From Nonomuraea turkmeniaca (GTDB lineage: Bacteria > Actinomycetota > Actinomycetes > Streptosporangiales > Streptosporangiaceae): a stretch of DNA of 42,387 bases. The notes beneath the pieces were generated by a model. The model ran no database searches and was not told the DNA's origin. It saw only the letters and a list, made by a program, of their open reading frames with translations. The stretch's first letter is position 1. Every line of letters starts with the position of its first letter. Where the stretch lies: NCBI RefSeq assembly GCF_005889735.1, contig NZ_VCKY01000075.1:1-42387 (forward strand), written 5' to 3'. The translations under genes were made by a program, and so were the position numbers. Below, piece by piece: positions 14,654 to 22,178 of the stretch.

Positions 14654-15124
14654 ATGCGCACCCTATTGATCCTGCCCTTCACGCTCCACGACGTCACGAA
14701 GCTGCGCCGTGCGGTGGCCGAGCTCGCCGAGAAGTGCGGACTGCACGGCCCGAGGCTGGACGACTTCGTTCTGGCCGTGCACGAGAGCGTCGTCAACGCC
14801 GTGGAGCATGCGGGCGGGCACGGGTATTTCAAGTTGTGGACGGTGAACGGCGTCATCCGCTCTGAGACGACGGATCGGGGGTCGGGCATCCCCGACGACT
14901 ACGTGGACGGTCATAGCCGGCCGTCCGACCTCGGCTACACCGGGAGAGGGATCTATCTGATCCGCCGGTTGACCGACACGGCGGACTTCCACACCGGTCC
15001 GCTCGGCACCACGGTGCGGCTCACCATGCGGCTGCCGCGGGGGCCCGACTTCAGCACGCGCCAGCAAATGAGGCGCATCAGGGTCTCGGCCGGCGGTCAC
15101 CCGCCGGGCGGCTTCACCGCCTGA
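14654..15124 (+). CDS. RsbW-like ATP-binding protein (HATPase_c anti-sigma kinase type)
   Basis: A 156-residue GHKL/HATPase_c protein without a sensor domain, like the Ser/Thr-kinase anti-sigma factors of actinomycetes. The N box is FVLAVHESVVNAVEHAGG, the G1 box DRGSGIPD, and the G2-like box GYTGRGIYLIRRL. It would phosphorylate STAS-domain antagonists such as those at 5861 and 37438, though neither is adjacent. The start is set at the ATG after a perfect GGAGGAG at six bases. An in-frame ATG at 14534, also with AAGGA upstream, would add 40 low-complexity residues. The 248 bases before it hold nothing else I can support. Confidence 0.8.
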   Translation: MRTLLILPFTLHDVTKLRRAVAELAEKCGLHGPRLDDFVLAVHESVVNAVEHAGGHGYFKLWTVNGVIRSETTDRGSGIPDDYVDGHSRPSDLGYTGRGIYLIRRLTDTADFHTGPLGTTVRLTMRLPRGPDFSTRQQMRRIRVSAGGHPPGGFTA

Positions 15125-15157
15125 CTGGCCTGCTCCAGCGCCAGGTAGGCTCGCAAC

Positions 15158-16057
15158 GTGAGCGGCGAGCGGCTTTCCCCCGAGATCATTTCCCCGGTCC
15201 GGCGCATCGGCCGGCGGGAGTTCGATTTCGAGCGCCAGGTCGCCATCATGGCCATCGTCAACCGGACCCCCAACTCCTTTCACGACCACGGCCGGACGTA
15301 CGCGCTGGACAGCGCCGTGGCGGCCGCGAAGAAGGCCGTGGACGACGGCGCCGACTGGGTGGACATCGGCGGGTTCGCCTTCAGCGCCGCGCAGGCACAG
15401 ATCGGCGCGGCGGAGGAGATCGAGCGCGTCGCCCCGGTGATCGCCGAGGTCAGGGCCGCGACGGACGCCGTGATCTCAGTGGACACCCACCGGCCCGAGG
15501 TGGCCCGGGCGGCCATCGAGGCCGGCGCCGACGTCATCAACGACACCAACGGCCTGCGCGAGCCCGGCATCGCCGAGGTCGCCGCGGCGGCAGGCGTGAG
15601 CGTGGTCGTCACCCACAGCCTCGGCGGTCCGGGACAGCGGGTCTTCCGGCCGAGCTACGCCGACGTCGTCTCCGACGTGGCCGGCTACCTGCGGGAGCGG
15701 GTCGCGTTCGCGCTCGAGGCGGGCATCGCCCCCGAAAAGATCATCATCGATCCCGGGCACGATCTCAACAAGAACACCTTCCATTCCTTGGAGCTCACGC
15801 GCCGGCTGGAGGAGATCACCGCGATCGGATACCCGACGCTGGTGGCGCTGTCCAACAAGGACTTCATCGGGGAGACGCTCGACCGTCCCCAGGGGGAGCG
15901 GAAGGAAGGCACGATCGCCGTCAACGTCGTCTCCATCGTCAAGGGCGCCCGCATTCTGCGCGTGCACGACGTGCCCGCGGCGGTGAACTCCGTACGCATG
16001 ACCGAGGCCGTGCTCGGCTGGCGCGGCCCTCTCGCACCCAGTCACAACCTGGCATGA
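15158..16057 (+). CDS. folP2: Dihydropteroate synthase homologue, FolP2-like
   Basis: A 299-residue TIM-barrel protein of the dihydropteroate synthase family. The pterin-site motifs are altered in the way seen in mycobacterial FolP2: IVNRTPNSFHDHG instead of the usual NVTPDSFSDGG, and a VDIGG loop lacking the ESTRPG sequence. Other shared blocks are SVDTHRPEVARAA, DVINDTNG, DPGHDLNKNTFHSLEL and ALSNKDFIGET. Mycobacterial FolP2 is reported not to make dihydropteroate, so a different or lost folate activity is expected here. The gene starts with GTG 33 bases after the RsbW-like gene and is followed after 10 bases by the DUF1992 gene; the three look co-transcribed. Confidence 0.85.
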   Translation: MSGERLSPEIISPVRRIGRREFDFERQVAIMAIVNRTPNSFHDHGRTYALDSAVAAAKKAVDDGADWVDIGGFAFSAAQAQIGAAEEIERVAPVIAEVRAATDAVISVDTHRPEVARAAIEAGADVINDTNGLREPGIAEVAAAAGVSVVVTHSLGGPGQRVFRPSYADVVSDVAGYLRERVAFALEAGIAPEKIIIDPGHDLNKNTFHSLELTRRLEEITAIGYPTLVALSNKDFIGETLDRPQGERKEGTIAVNVVSIVKGARILRVHDVPAAVNSVRMTEAVLGWRGPLAPSHNLA

Positions 16058-16067
16058 GGGAGATGAT

Positions 16068-16466
16068 GTGACACAGCGCAAGCCGCCCGGCGTACCGTTC
16101 GAGAGCTGGGTCGACCGGCAGATCCGCGAGGCGATGGAGCGCGGCGAGTTCGACGACCTGCCGGGCGCGGGCAAGCCCTTGCCGGGGCTGGACCGGCCGC
16201 ACGACGACATGTGGTGGATCAAGCAGAAAGTGGAGAGCGAAGGGCTCACGATGCCGCTGCCGCCGACGCTGGCGTTGCGCAAGGCGGCGGAGGAGGCGCT
16301 CGCCCAGGCGCGCGGCGCCCGGTCGGAGACCGAGGCGCGGCAGATCATCGAGGACGTCAACCACAAGATCCGCGAGGCGATCAGGACGGGGCTGTCCGGG
16401 CCGCCACTCAACCTCATGCCCTTCGATGTCGAGCAGATCGTGTCGGAGTGGCGGCGCGCACAATGA
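16068..16466 (+). CDS. DUF1992 protein (DnaJC28-like)
   Basis: A 132-residue protein of the DUF1992 family. The hallmark is VPFESWVDRQIREAMERGEFDDLPGAGKPLPGLD at about residues 8-41 (a run with W, GEF and GAGKP). It corresponds to the C-terminal part of DNAJC28-type proteins without the J-domain. Function unknown, probably cytoplasmic. The GTG start follows a GGGAG. It is the last gene of the apparent RsbW-folP2-DUF1992 unit, with a strong terminator directly after the stop. Confidence 0.85.
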   Translation: MTQRKPPGVPFESWVDRQIREAMERGEFDDLPGAGKPLPGLDRPHDDMWWIKQKVESEGLTMPLPPTLALRKAAEEALAQARGARSETEARQIIEDVNHKIREAIRTGLSGPPLNLMPFDVEQIVSEWRRAQ

Positions 16467-16497
16467 AAGGGGCCGGGTCGATCGGACCCGGCCCCTT
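16467..16497 (+). terminator. Strong hairpin terminator after the DUF1992 gene
   Basis: A perfect 13-bp stem (AAGGGGCCGGGTC / GACCCGGCCCCTT) with a 5-base loop, starting one base after the stop codon. It is a typical actinobacterial intrinsic-like terminator without a long T-run. Confidence 0.8.
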
Positions 16498-16506
16498 CCG
16501 AAAGCC

Positions 16507-16533
16507 GAGGGACCCGGGTCAGGCGGGTCCCTC
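16507..16533. terminator. Second hairpin in the convergent gap
   Basis: A 9-bp perfect stem, GAGGGACCC / GGGTCCCTC, with a 9-base loop. A decayed copy of the same sequence follows at about 16534-16561. It sits between the hairpins flanking the DUF1992 and GH6 genes. Confidence 0.55.
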
Positions 16534-16562
16534 CGAGGGACCTGGGTCAGGCAGGCCCCTCC

Positions 16563-16600
16563 GGCCGGGCTGAGCGAGCTCGAGGCTGCTCAGCCCGGCC
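16563..16600 (-). terminator. Hairpin terminator of the GH6 cellulase gene
   Basis: A perfect 13-bp stem (GGCCGGGCTGAGC / GCTCAGCCCGGCC) with a 12-base loop, 6 bases past the GH6 stop codon on the minus strand. Confidence 0.7.
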
Positions 16601-16606
16601 AGGTCT

Positions 16607-18955
16607 TCAGTTGATCGGCGGGTAGGCGTTCGCCAGCAGCTCACGGAACTGCGCGGAGAACCACTGACCCGACAGCGGCGCGTCGGGCAGCGCACCCGAC
16701 ATGTTGAACTTGTTGAGCTCGTTGCCGGTGTACGTGGGGTCGCACATGCGGTCGAACTTCTTGCCCTCGTCGTTCTCGATTTCCCTGCTGGCGCCGTCGG
16801 ACTCGCCCGGAGGCTTGATCCAGACGTAGGCGTCGAACCCGGCGGGGACGTTGGTGGTGGGCCGTGCGCCCATGCCCGCGCCCTTCTGGTTGCACCAGTT
16901 GCCGGCGTGGATGCGGCGGTCGGCGCGCGACTGGTCGACGAATGGGTTGAGCTCCGTCGAGGTGCTCGGCGCCGTCGGGCGGGCGCTGCCGCCCCAGCCG
17001 TTGCGCGAGGTGTCGATCAGCATGCCGAGCCCGGAGCGGAAGCCCTTGGCGATCAGCCGCCTGCGCAGCTCCGTCGCGAAGGTCTGCTCGTCGATGTAGT
17101 AGTTCCAGTCCACCCAGTTGGATGCCCGGACCGACTGATTGCCCACCTGGGTGTTGATGGTGAAGTGCGGCTCGGAGGTGATGGAGTAGTTGGCGGTGTT
17201 GACGATGAAGCCGTCCACGCTGTCCACCCCGGCGGTGGTGCCGGAGATGGTGTTGTAGAAGAGGTCGACGGCGGGCTGGAAGTTCGAGTCCCAGCCGAGC
17301 CACGCGTGGTGGGCGGCGTCGACGTAGGAGTAGACGTTGGTGATGGGCTCGAGCTGGTTCAGCGCGTACCTGACGCCGTCGACGTAGCCGCCGGGGCCGT
17401 TGGCCTCGCGGCACTTCTCGAAGGAGTTGATGTTGGTGACCAGGTTGGGCAGCGAGTCGGGCTCGATGATCGCCACGATGCGCAGGTTGGCGTACTTGGA
17501 GTCGCGGAAGATGGCCGCGATCGGGTCGATGTACTGGGTCTTGTAGCGGTTGAACCCGTCCTGGGCGATGAGCAGCTCGCCGCTGGAGGCCAGCGCCGAG
17601 CAGTCGCGGTTGGGCAGGTTGTAGACGACGACCTGGATCGTCAGCGGCGCGGAGCCGTTGGCGGCGTCCTGCCTGACCGCCTCGTCCAGGTGGGCGCGCA
17701 GGCCCATGGCCGTTGCGGAGCCGGCGATGGCGGCGGTGCGGTCCATCCACACGGCGGTGGAGACGTTGGCCACGGCGGAGCCGCCCGGCTCCTGGGCCGC
17801 CTTGCCCGACCAGTTGGGGTTCACGTAACCGGTGGCGCCGGCGTACGGGTTCTCGACGTGGGGCGGGTTGATGACGCCGTCGTCGTCGGCCTCGGTGGCG
17901 GTGACGGTCCGCGAGGTCAGCCCGGTGGAGGCGACCGAGATGGGACGGCTGCCGTTGGTGTTGTCGCTGTCCTGCGCGGCGGCCAGGGTCACCGTTTGCG
18001 GGCTGTTCCAGGTGGTCGGGCTGAACGTGAGGCTGGCGCCGGAGGAGACGGTGATGCTGGTGTCGCCGGTGCCGGCCGTCGAGGTGACGGTCACGTTCGA
18101 GGAGGGCTGGGTGGCCAGCTGCACCGCGTACGTGGCGGTGGAGCCCTCGGGCACGGTCACCGCGGTCGGCGTCACGATGATCGACTGCTCCTGCACGGAG
18201 TCATCGTCCACCTCGGTGGCGTTGACCGTGGCCCCGGTGACGCCGTTGCCGGAGACGCTGAAGGCCGCCGTGCCCGCGGTCGTGTCGGAGTCCTGGGCCG
18301 CGGCCAGGGTCACCGTCTGGGCGGTGTTCCAGTTGGACGGGGTGAACGTCAGCGGGTTGCCGGAGCTCACGGACAGGTCCGCGTCACCGCTGGTCCGCGT
18401 GGTGTTGACGGTCACGTTGGCGGCCGGAGCCGAGGAGAGCCTGGCGGTGAACGTCGCGTTTCCGCCCTCGTTGACCGCGACCGAGCTGGCCGACAGCACC
18501 ACCGACGGCGTCGTCGTCGTGCCGCCGCACGTGACGCCGCTGACGCTGAACGTCTCCGGGTTCGGGTTGCTGCCGGTCCAGGTGCCGTTGAAGCCGACGG
18601 ACACGGACGCGCCGGTGGCGAGGCTGCCGTTGTACGGCATGTTCGTCCCGGTCATGCGACTGCCGGACTGGCTCCAGTTGGCGCCCCAGCCGGTCGGGGT
18701 GTACTTCTGGCCGGCGGTCGGATAGTCGAAGACCAGTGACCACGACGAAATCGGGTCACCGGTGTTCTTCAACGTGATGTTCGCGGTGAAACCGCCCTGG
18801 CCAGGGCTGCTCGTCCACGAGTTGGCAGAGTAGGTCACGTCGCAGGCCGCCGCGGCGTTGGCGGCCGTGCTCTGGCCGACGACGAGCCCTAAGGCCGCGA
18901 CACTCGCGGCGGTCATGGTCACGGCCCATTTCCGAAGGCCGCGTTGGAGTCTCAC
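16607..18955 (-). CDS. Secreted GH6 cellobiohydrolase with N-terminal CBM2
   Basis: A 782-residue secreted cellulase. The layout is signal peptide (about 1-36, ending TAANAAAA), CBM2 cellulose-binding module (38-145), two Calx-beta-like modules of about 100 residues each (about 150-247 and 254-352), then the GH6 catalytic domain (about 362-782). Both GH6 signatures are present: VVVYNLPNRDCSALASSGEL (Asp of RDC is the acid) and IIEPDSLPNL. The long, loop-rich catalytic domain with WIKPPGESDG resembles the exo-acting Thermobifida Cel6B, so it should release cellobiose from non-reducing ends. It is divergent from GH48, and a CebR box lies 31 bases upstream of the start. The CBM2 is nearly identical to that of GH48. 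Confidence 0.93.
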   Translation of the reverse strand: MRLQRGLRKWAVTMTAASVAALGLVVGQSTAANAAAACDVTYSANSWTSSPGQGGFTANITLKNTGDPISSWSLVFDYPTAGQKYTPTGWGANWSQSGSRMTGTNMPYNGSLATGASVSVGFNGTWTGSNPNPETFSVSGVTCGGTTTTPSVVLSASSVAVNEGGNATFTARLSSAPAANVTVNTTRTSGDADLSVSSGNPLTFTPSNWNTAQTVTLAAAQDSDTTAGTAAFSVSGNGVTGATVNATEVDDDSVQEQSIIVTPTAVTVPEGSTATYAVQLATQPSSNVTVTSTAGTGDTSITVSSGASLTFSPTTWNSPQTVTLAAAQDSDNTNGSRPISVASTGLTSRTVTATEADDDGVINPPHVENPYAGATGYVNPNWSGKAAQEPGGSAVANVSTAVWMDRTAAIAGSATAMGLRAHLDEAVRQDAANGSAPLTIQVVVYNLPNRDCSALASSGELLIAQDGFNRYKTQYIDPIAAIFRDSKYANLRIVAIIEPDSLPNLVTNINSFEKCREANGPGGYVDGVRYALNQLEPITNVYSYVDAAHHAWLGWDSNFQPAVDLFYNTISGTTAGVDSVDGFIVNTANYSITSEPHFTINTQVGNQSVRASNWVDWNYYIDEQTFATELRRRLIAKGFRSGLGMLIDTSRNGWGGSARPTAPSTSTELNPFVDQSRADRRIHAGNWCNQKGAGMGARPTTNVPAGFDAYVWIKPPGESDGASREIENDEGKKFDRMCDPTYTGNELNKFNMSGALPDAPLSGQWFSAQFRELLANAYPPIN

Positions 18956-18985
18956 GAGCGATCATCTCCAGTGCTGCTAGATGGC

Positions 18986-18999
18986 TGGGAGCGCTCCCA
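18986..18999. promoter_or_regulatory. CebR operator (GH6 side)
   Basis: The perfect 14-bp palindrome TGGGAGCGCTCCCA, the known CebR/CelR-type operator of actinomycete cellulose genes, 31 bases before the GH6 start codon. Confidence 0.92.
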
Positions 19000-19088
19000 T
19001 CGTGAGCCGGACTCGCCGCGCTGTACAGAGCCCGGCTTCCGCGGAGCTGTCCGCCGCCCCGCATGCTCGTTGAATGCCCTGGAACATC

Positions 19089-19103
19089 GATGAAACTTTC
19101 ATC
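19089..19103. promoter_or_regulatory. Second palindrome, GATGAAACTTTCATC, midway in the GH6/GH48 promoter region
   Basis: A perfect 15-base inverted repeat (GATGAAA C TTTCATC) almost exactly midway between the two CebR boxes. Its core TGAAACTTTCA recurs in the AA10/GH12 promoter region at 28259-28269, so it may be the site of another regulator. Confidence 0.5.
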
Positions 19104-19153
19104 ACCGGCAGCCTGGTGGGAGGAAATACAGGGGTTACCGCAATGCCATTTCG

Positions 19154-19181
19154 TTGACATACGACGGATGGCACCCACAAT
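19154..19181 (+). promoter_or_regulatory. GH48 operon promoter
   Basis: TTGACA (19154-19159), a 16-base spacer, then CACAAT (19176-19181). The predicted start of transcription falls at the first base of the CebR box at 19188, a layout in which repressor would block the polymerase. Confidence 0.6.
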
Positions 19182-19187
19182 CCCGTT

Positions 19188-19201
19188 TGGGAGCGCTCCC
19201 A
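19188..19201. promoter_or_regulatory. CebR operator (GH48 side)
   Basis: A perfect TGGGAGCGCTCCCA palindrome directly downstream of the predicted -10 and 14 bases before the first possible GH48 start codon. Confidence 0.92.
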
Positions 19202-19214
19202 CACCCCTACTCCC

Positions 19215-22178
19215 ATGGAGATCCCCTTGACGTACAGACCTCCCTCGTTCTTATCGCGCTTGACGAGACGGCTCGCCATGGCCACGACCCTCGTCCTTGT
19301 CGCGGGCGCGACCACGGCCGTGGCGGCCGCTCCCGCCCAGGCCGCCGTGTCGTGTGACGTGACGTACGCCGCCAACTCGTGGACGAGCAGCCCTGGCCAG
19401 GGCGGCTTCACCGCGAACATCACGTTGAAGAACACCGGCGACCCCATCACCTCGTGGTCCTTGGCCTTCGATTTCCCCACCACCGGCCAGAAGTACACGC
19501 CCAGCGGCTGGGGTGCGAACTGGACTCAGTCCGGCACTCGCATGACCGGGACGAACATGCCGTGGAACGGCAGTCTCGGCACCGGGGCCTCCGCGACCAT
19601 GGGATTCAACGGCACGTGGACGGGCAGCAACCCGAACCCGCAGACGTTCAGCGTCAATGGCGTCACCTGTGGCGGCGGCGGCAACAACGTCGCCCCCTCC
19701 GTGTCGCTGACCTCGCCGACCGCCGGGCAGACGTTCACCGCGCCGGCCACCGTGCCGATCGCGGCCAATGCCTCCGACTCCGACGGCACGATCTCCAAGG
19801 TCGACTTCTACCAGGGCTCCACGCTGCTGGGCACCGACACCTCGGCGCCGTACAACTACAGCTGGCAGAACGTGGCGGCCGGCAGCTACTCGATCACCGC
19901 CAAGGCCACCGACAACGGGGGCGCGACCAAGACCTCGGACCCGGTCGGCATCACGGTCTCCCCGGACACGGGCCCCGCGCTCGTGGTGAGCCCGTTGACG
20001 CTCTCCGTGCCGGAGGGAGGACAGGCGAGCTTCACGGTGAAGCTCTCGCAGGCGCCCTCGTCCAACGTGACCGTCAACGTCGCCAAGGTCAGTGGTGACC
20101 CCGACATCACCGTCCCCGCCCCCGCCAGCAGGACGTTCACGCCGGCCAACTGGAACACCGCGCAGACCGTGACGGTGAACGCGGCCGAGGACAGCGACAC
20201 GACCAGCGGCTCGGCCGTGATCAGGGTCAGCGCCACCGGCTACGACCCCATCGACGTCAACGTCAGCGAGGCCGACAACGACCTCGGCGGCGACAACGAG
20301 TACGTCAAGCGCTTCGTCGAGCTCTACAACGATCTCCACGACCCGGCCAACGGCTACTTCTCGCCCGAGGGGGTGCCCTACCACTCGGTCGAGACGTTCA
20401 TGGTGGAGGCGCCGGACCACGGGCACGAGACCACGTCCGAGGCCTACAGCTACTACCTGTGGCTGGAGGCGACGTACGGGCAGGTCACCGGCGACTGGTC
20501 GAAGTTCAACAACGCGTGGGCCTCGATGGAGAAGTACATCATCCCGGCCACCGCCGACCAGCCGACGAACTCCTTCTACAACCCGTCGAAGCCGGCCACG
20601 TACGCGGCCGAGCACAATGCGATCAGCAACTACCCCTCGCCGATCGACTCCAGCGTCCCGGTGGGCGTCGACCCGCTGGCGAACGAGTTGCAGACCGCGT
20701 ACAACACCCGTGACATCTACGGCATGCACTGGCTGCTGGACGTCGACAACACCTACGGCTTCGGCCGCTGCGGTGACGGCACGACCAAGCCCGCCTACAT
20801 CAACACCTACCAGCGCGGCCCGGAGGAGTCGGTCTTCGAGACGATCCCGCAGCCGTCCTGCGACACCTTCAAGCACGGTGGCACGAACGGCTACCTGGAC
20901 CTGTTCATCAAGGACGGCTCCTACGCCAAGCAGTGGAAGTACACCAACGCCCCGGACGCCGACGCGCGTGCCGTGCAGGTGGCGTACTGGGCGCTGACCT
21001 GGGCCAAGGCGCAGAACAAGGCCGGCGACATCTCCGCGACCGTGGCCAAGGCCGCCAAGATGGGTGACTACCTGCGCTACGCGATGTACGACAAGTACTT
21101 CAAGAAGCCCGGCTGCACGAGCCCTTCGTGCCCGGTCGGCACCGGCAAGGACTCCGCCGCCTACCTGCTCAACTGGTACTACGCCTGGGGCGGCGCGACC
21201 GACCCCAACGCCGGATGGGCCTGGCGCATCGGCTCCAGCCACAACCACTCCGGTTACCAGAACCCGTTCGCGGCCTGGGCCCTGTCGAACGTGACCGAGC
21301 TCAAGCCCAAGAGCCAGACCGGCGCGGCCGACTGGAGCACCAGCCTGACCCGCCAGTTGCAGTTCTACAAGTGGCTGCAGTCCGCCGACGGCGCCATCGC
21401 CGGCGGCGCGACCAACAGCTGGAACGGCAACTACAGCGCGCCGCCGAGCAACCTGCCGAAGTTCCACGGCATGGCCTACGACTGGCAGCCGGTCTACCAC
21501 GACCCGCCGTCGAACCAGTGGTTCGGCTTCCAGGCGTGGACGATGGAGCGGGTGGCCGAGCTCTACAACGTCACCGGCAACGCCGACGCCAAGGCCATCC
21601 TCGACAAGTGGGTGACCTGGGCGCTGGACCACACCACGATCAACGCGGACGGCAGCTACCAGATGCCCTCCACGCTGCGGTGGACCGGCCAGCCCGCCGG
21701 TGACTTCAACGCCACCACCGGCATGCCGCCGGCCAACCCGGACCTGCGCGTGACGGTCGTGGACCACACCCAGGACGTCGGCGTCGCCGGCTCCTACGCC
21801 AAGGCGCTGATGTACTACGCGGCCAGGGCGAACCACGCCGAGGCCCGTGACACGGCCAAGGCGCTGCTCGACGGCGTCTGGGACAACCGCGACGCCAAGG
21901 GCGTGTCGGTGTCGGAGACCAAGGCCGACTACAACCGCATCGACGACAAGGTGTACGTGCCGGCCGGCTGGACCGGCAAGATGCCGAACGGCGACGTCAT
22001 CGACTCCAACTCCACGTTCATTTCGATCAGGTCCTTCTACAAGAACGACCCTGACTGGAAGGAAGTCGAGTCCTACCTGGCCGGCACAGGCCCGGTGCCG
22101 ACCTTCAACTACCACCGGTTCTGGGCGCAGGTCGACGTGGCCGTCGCGCTCGCCGAGTACGGGCGGCTCTTCCCGTGA
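19215..22178 (+). CDS. Secreted GH48 reducing-end cellobiohydrolase with N-terminal CBM2
   Basis: A 987-residue secreted exocellulase. The layout is signal peptide (about 1-44, APAQAA), CBM2 (47-154), a bacterial Ig-like module (about 158-250, PTAGQTFTAPATVPI), one Calx-beta-like module (about 254-355), then GH48 (about 360-987). The GH48 N-terminal block YVKRFVELYNDLHDP and the region SVETFMVEAPDHGHETTSEA, which holds the catalytic Glu, are intact. It should processively attack cellulose from reducing ends, complementing GH6. The ATG at 19215 lacks a ribosome-binding site; an in-frame TTG at 19227, six bases after GGAG, may be the true start. The stop overlaps the GH9 start (GTGA), so the two are translationally coupled. 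Confidence 0.95.
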   Translation: MEIPLTYRPPSFLSRLTRRLAMATTLVLVAGATTAVAAAPAQAAVSCDVTYAANSWTSSPGQGGFTANITLKNTGDPITSWSLAFDFPTTGQKYTPSGWGANWTQSGTRMTGTNMPWNGSLGTGASATMGFNGTWTGSNPNPQTFSVNGVTCGGGGNNVAPSVSLTSPTAGQTFTAPATVPIAANASDSDGTISKVDFYQGSTLLGTDTSAPYNYSWQNVAAGSYSITAKATDNGGATKTSDPVGITVSPDTGPALVVSPLTLSVPEGGQASFTVKLSQAPSSNVTVNVAKVSGDPDITVPAPASRTFTPANWNTAQTVTVNAAEDSDTTSGSAVIRVSATGYDPIDVNVSEADNDLGGDNEYVKRFVELYNDLHDPANGYFSPEGVPYHSVETFMVEAPDHGHETTSEAYSYYLWLEATYGQVTGDWSKFNNAWASMEKYIIPATADQPTNSFYNPSKPATYAAEHNAISNYPSPIDSSVPVGVDPLANELQTAYNTRDIYGMHWLLDVDNTYGFGRCGDGTTKPAYINTYQRGPEESVFETIPQPSCDTFKHGGTNGYLDLFIKDGSYAKQWKYTNAPDADARAVQVAYWALTWAKAQNKAGDISATVAKAAKMGDYLRYAMYDKYFKKPGCTSPSCPVGTGKDSAAYLLNWYYAWGGATDPNAGWAWRIGSSHNHSGYQNPFAAWALSNVTELKPKSQTGAADWSTSLTRQLQFYKWLQSADGAIAGGATNSWNGNYSAPPSNLPKFHGMAYDWQPVYHDPPSNQWFGFQAWTMERVAELYNVTGNADAKAILDKWVTWALDHTTINADGSYQMPSTLRWTGQPAGDFNATTGMPPANPDLRVTVVDHTQDVGVAGSYAKALMYYAARANHAEARDTAKALLDGVWDNRDAKGVSVSETKADYNRIDDKVYVPAGWTGKMPNGDVIDSNSTFISIRSFYKNDPDWKEVESYLAGTGPVPTFNYHRFWAQVDVAVALAEYGRLFP

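Noticed and set aside
19251..22115. 954-codon minus-strand open frame opposite GH48
   Set aside because: Mirror of the GH48 coding sequence; composition is typical of an antisense frame and nothing is recognisable. The same holds for the 915-codon minus-strand frame opposite GH9 (22109-24856) and the 749-codon plus-strand frame overlapping GH12.
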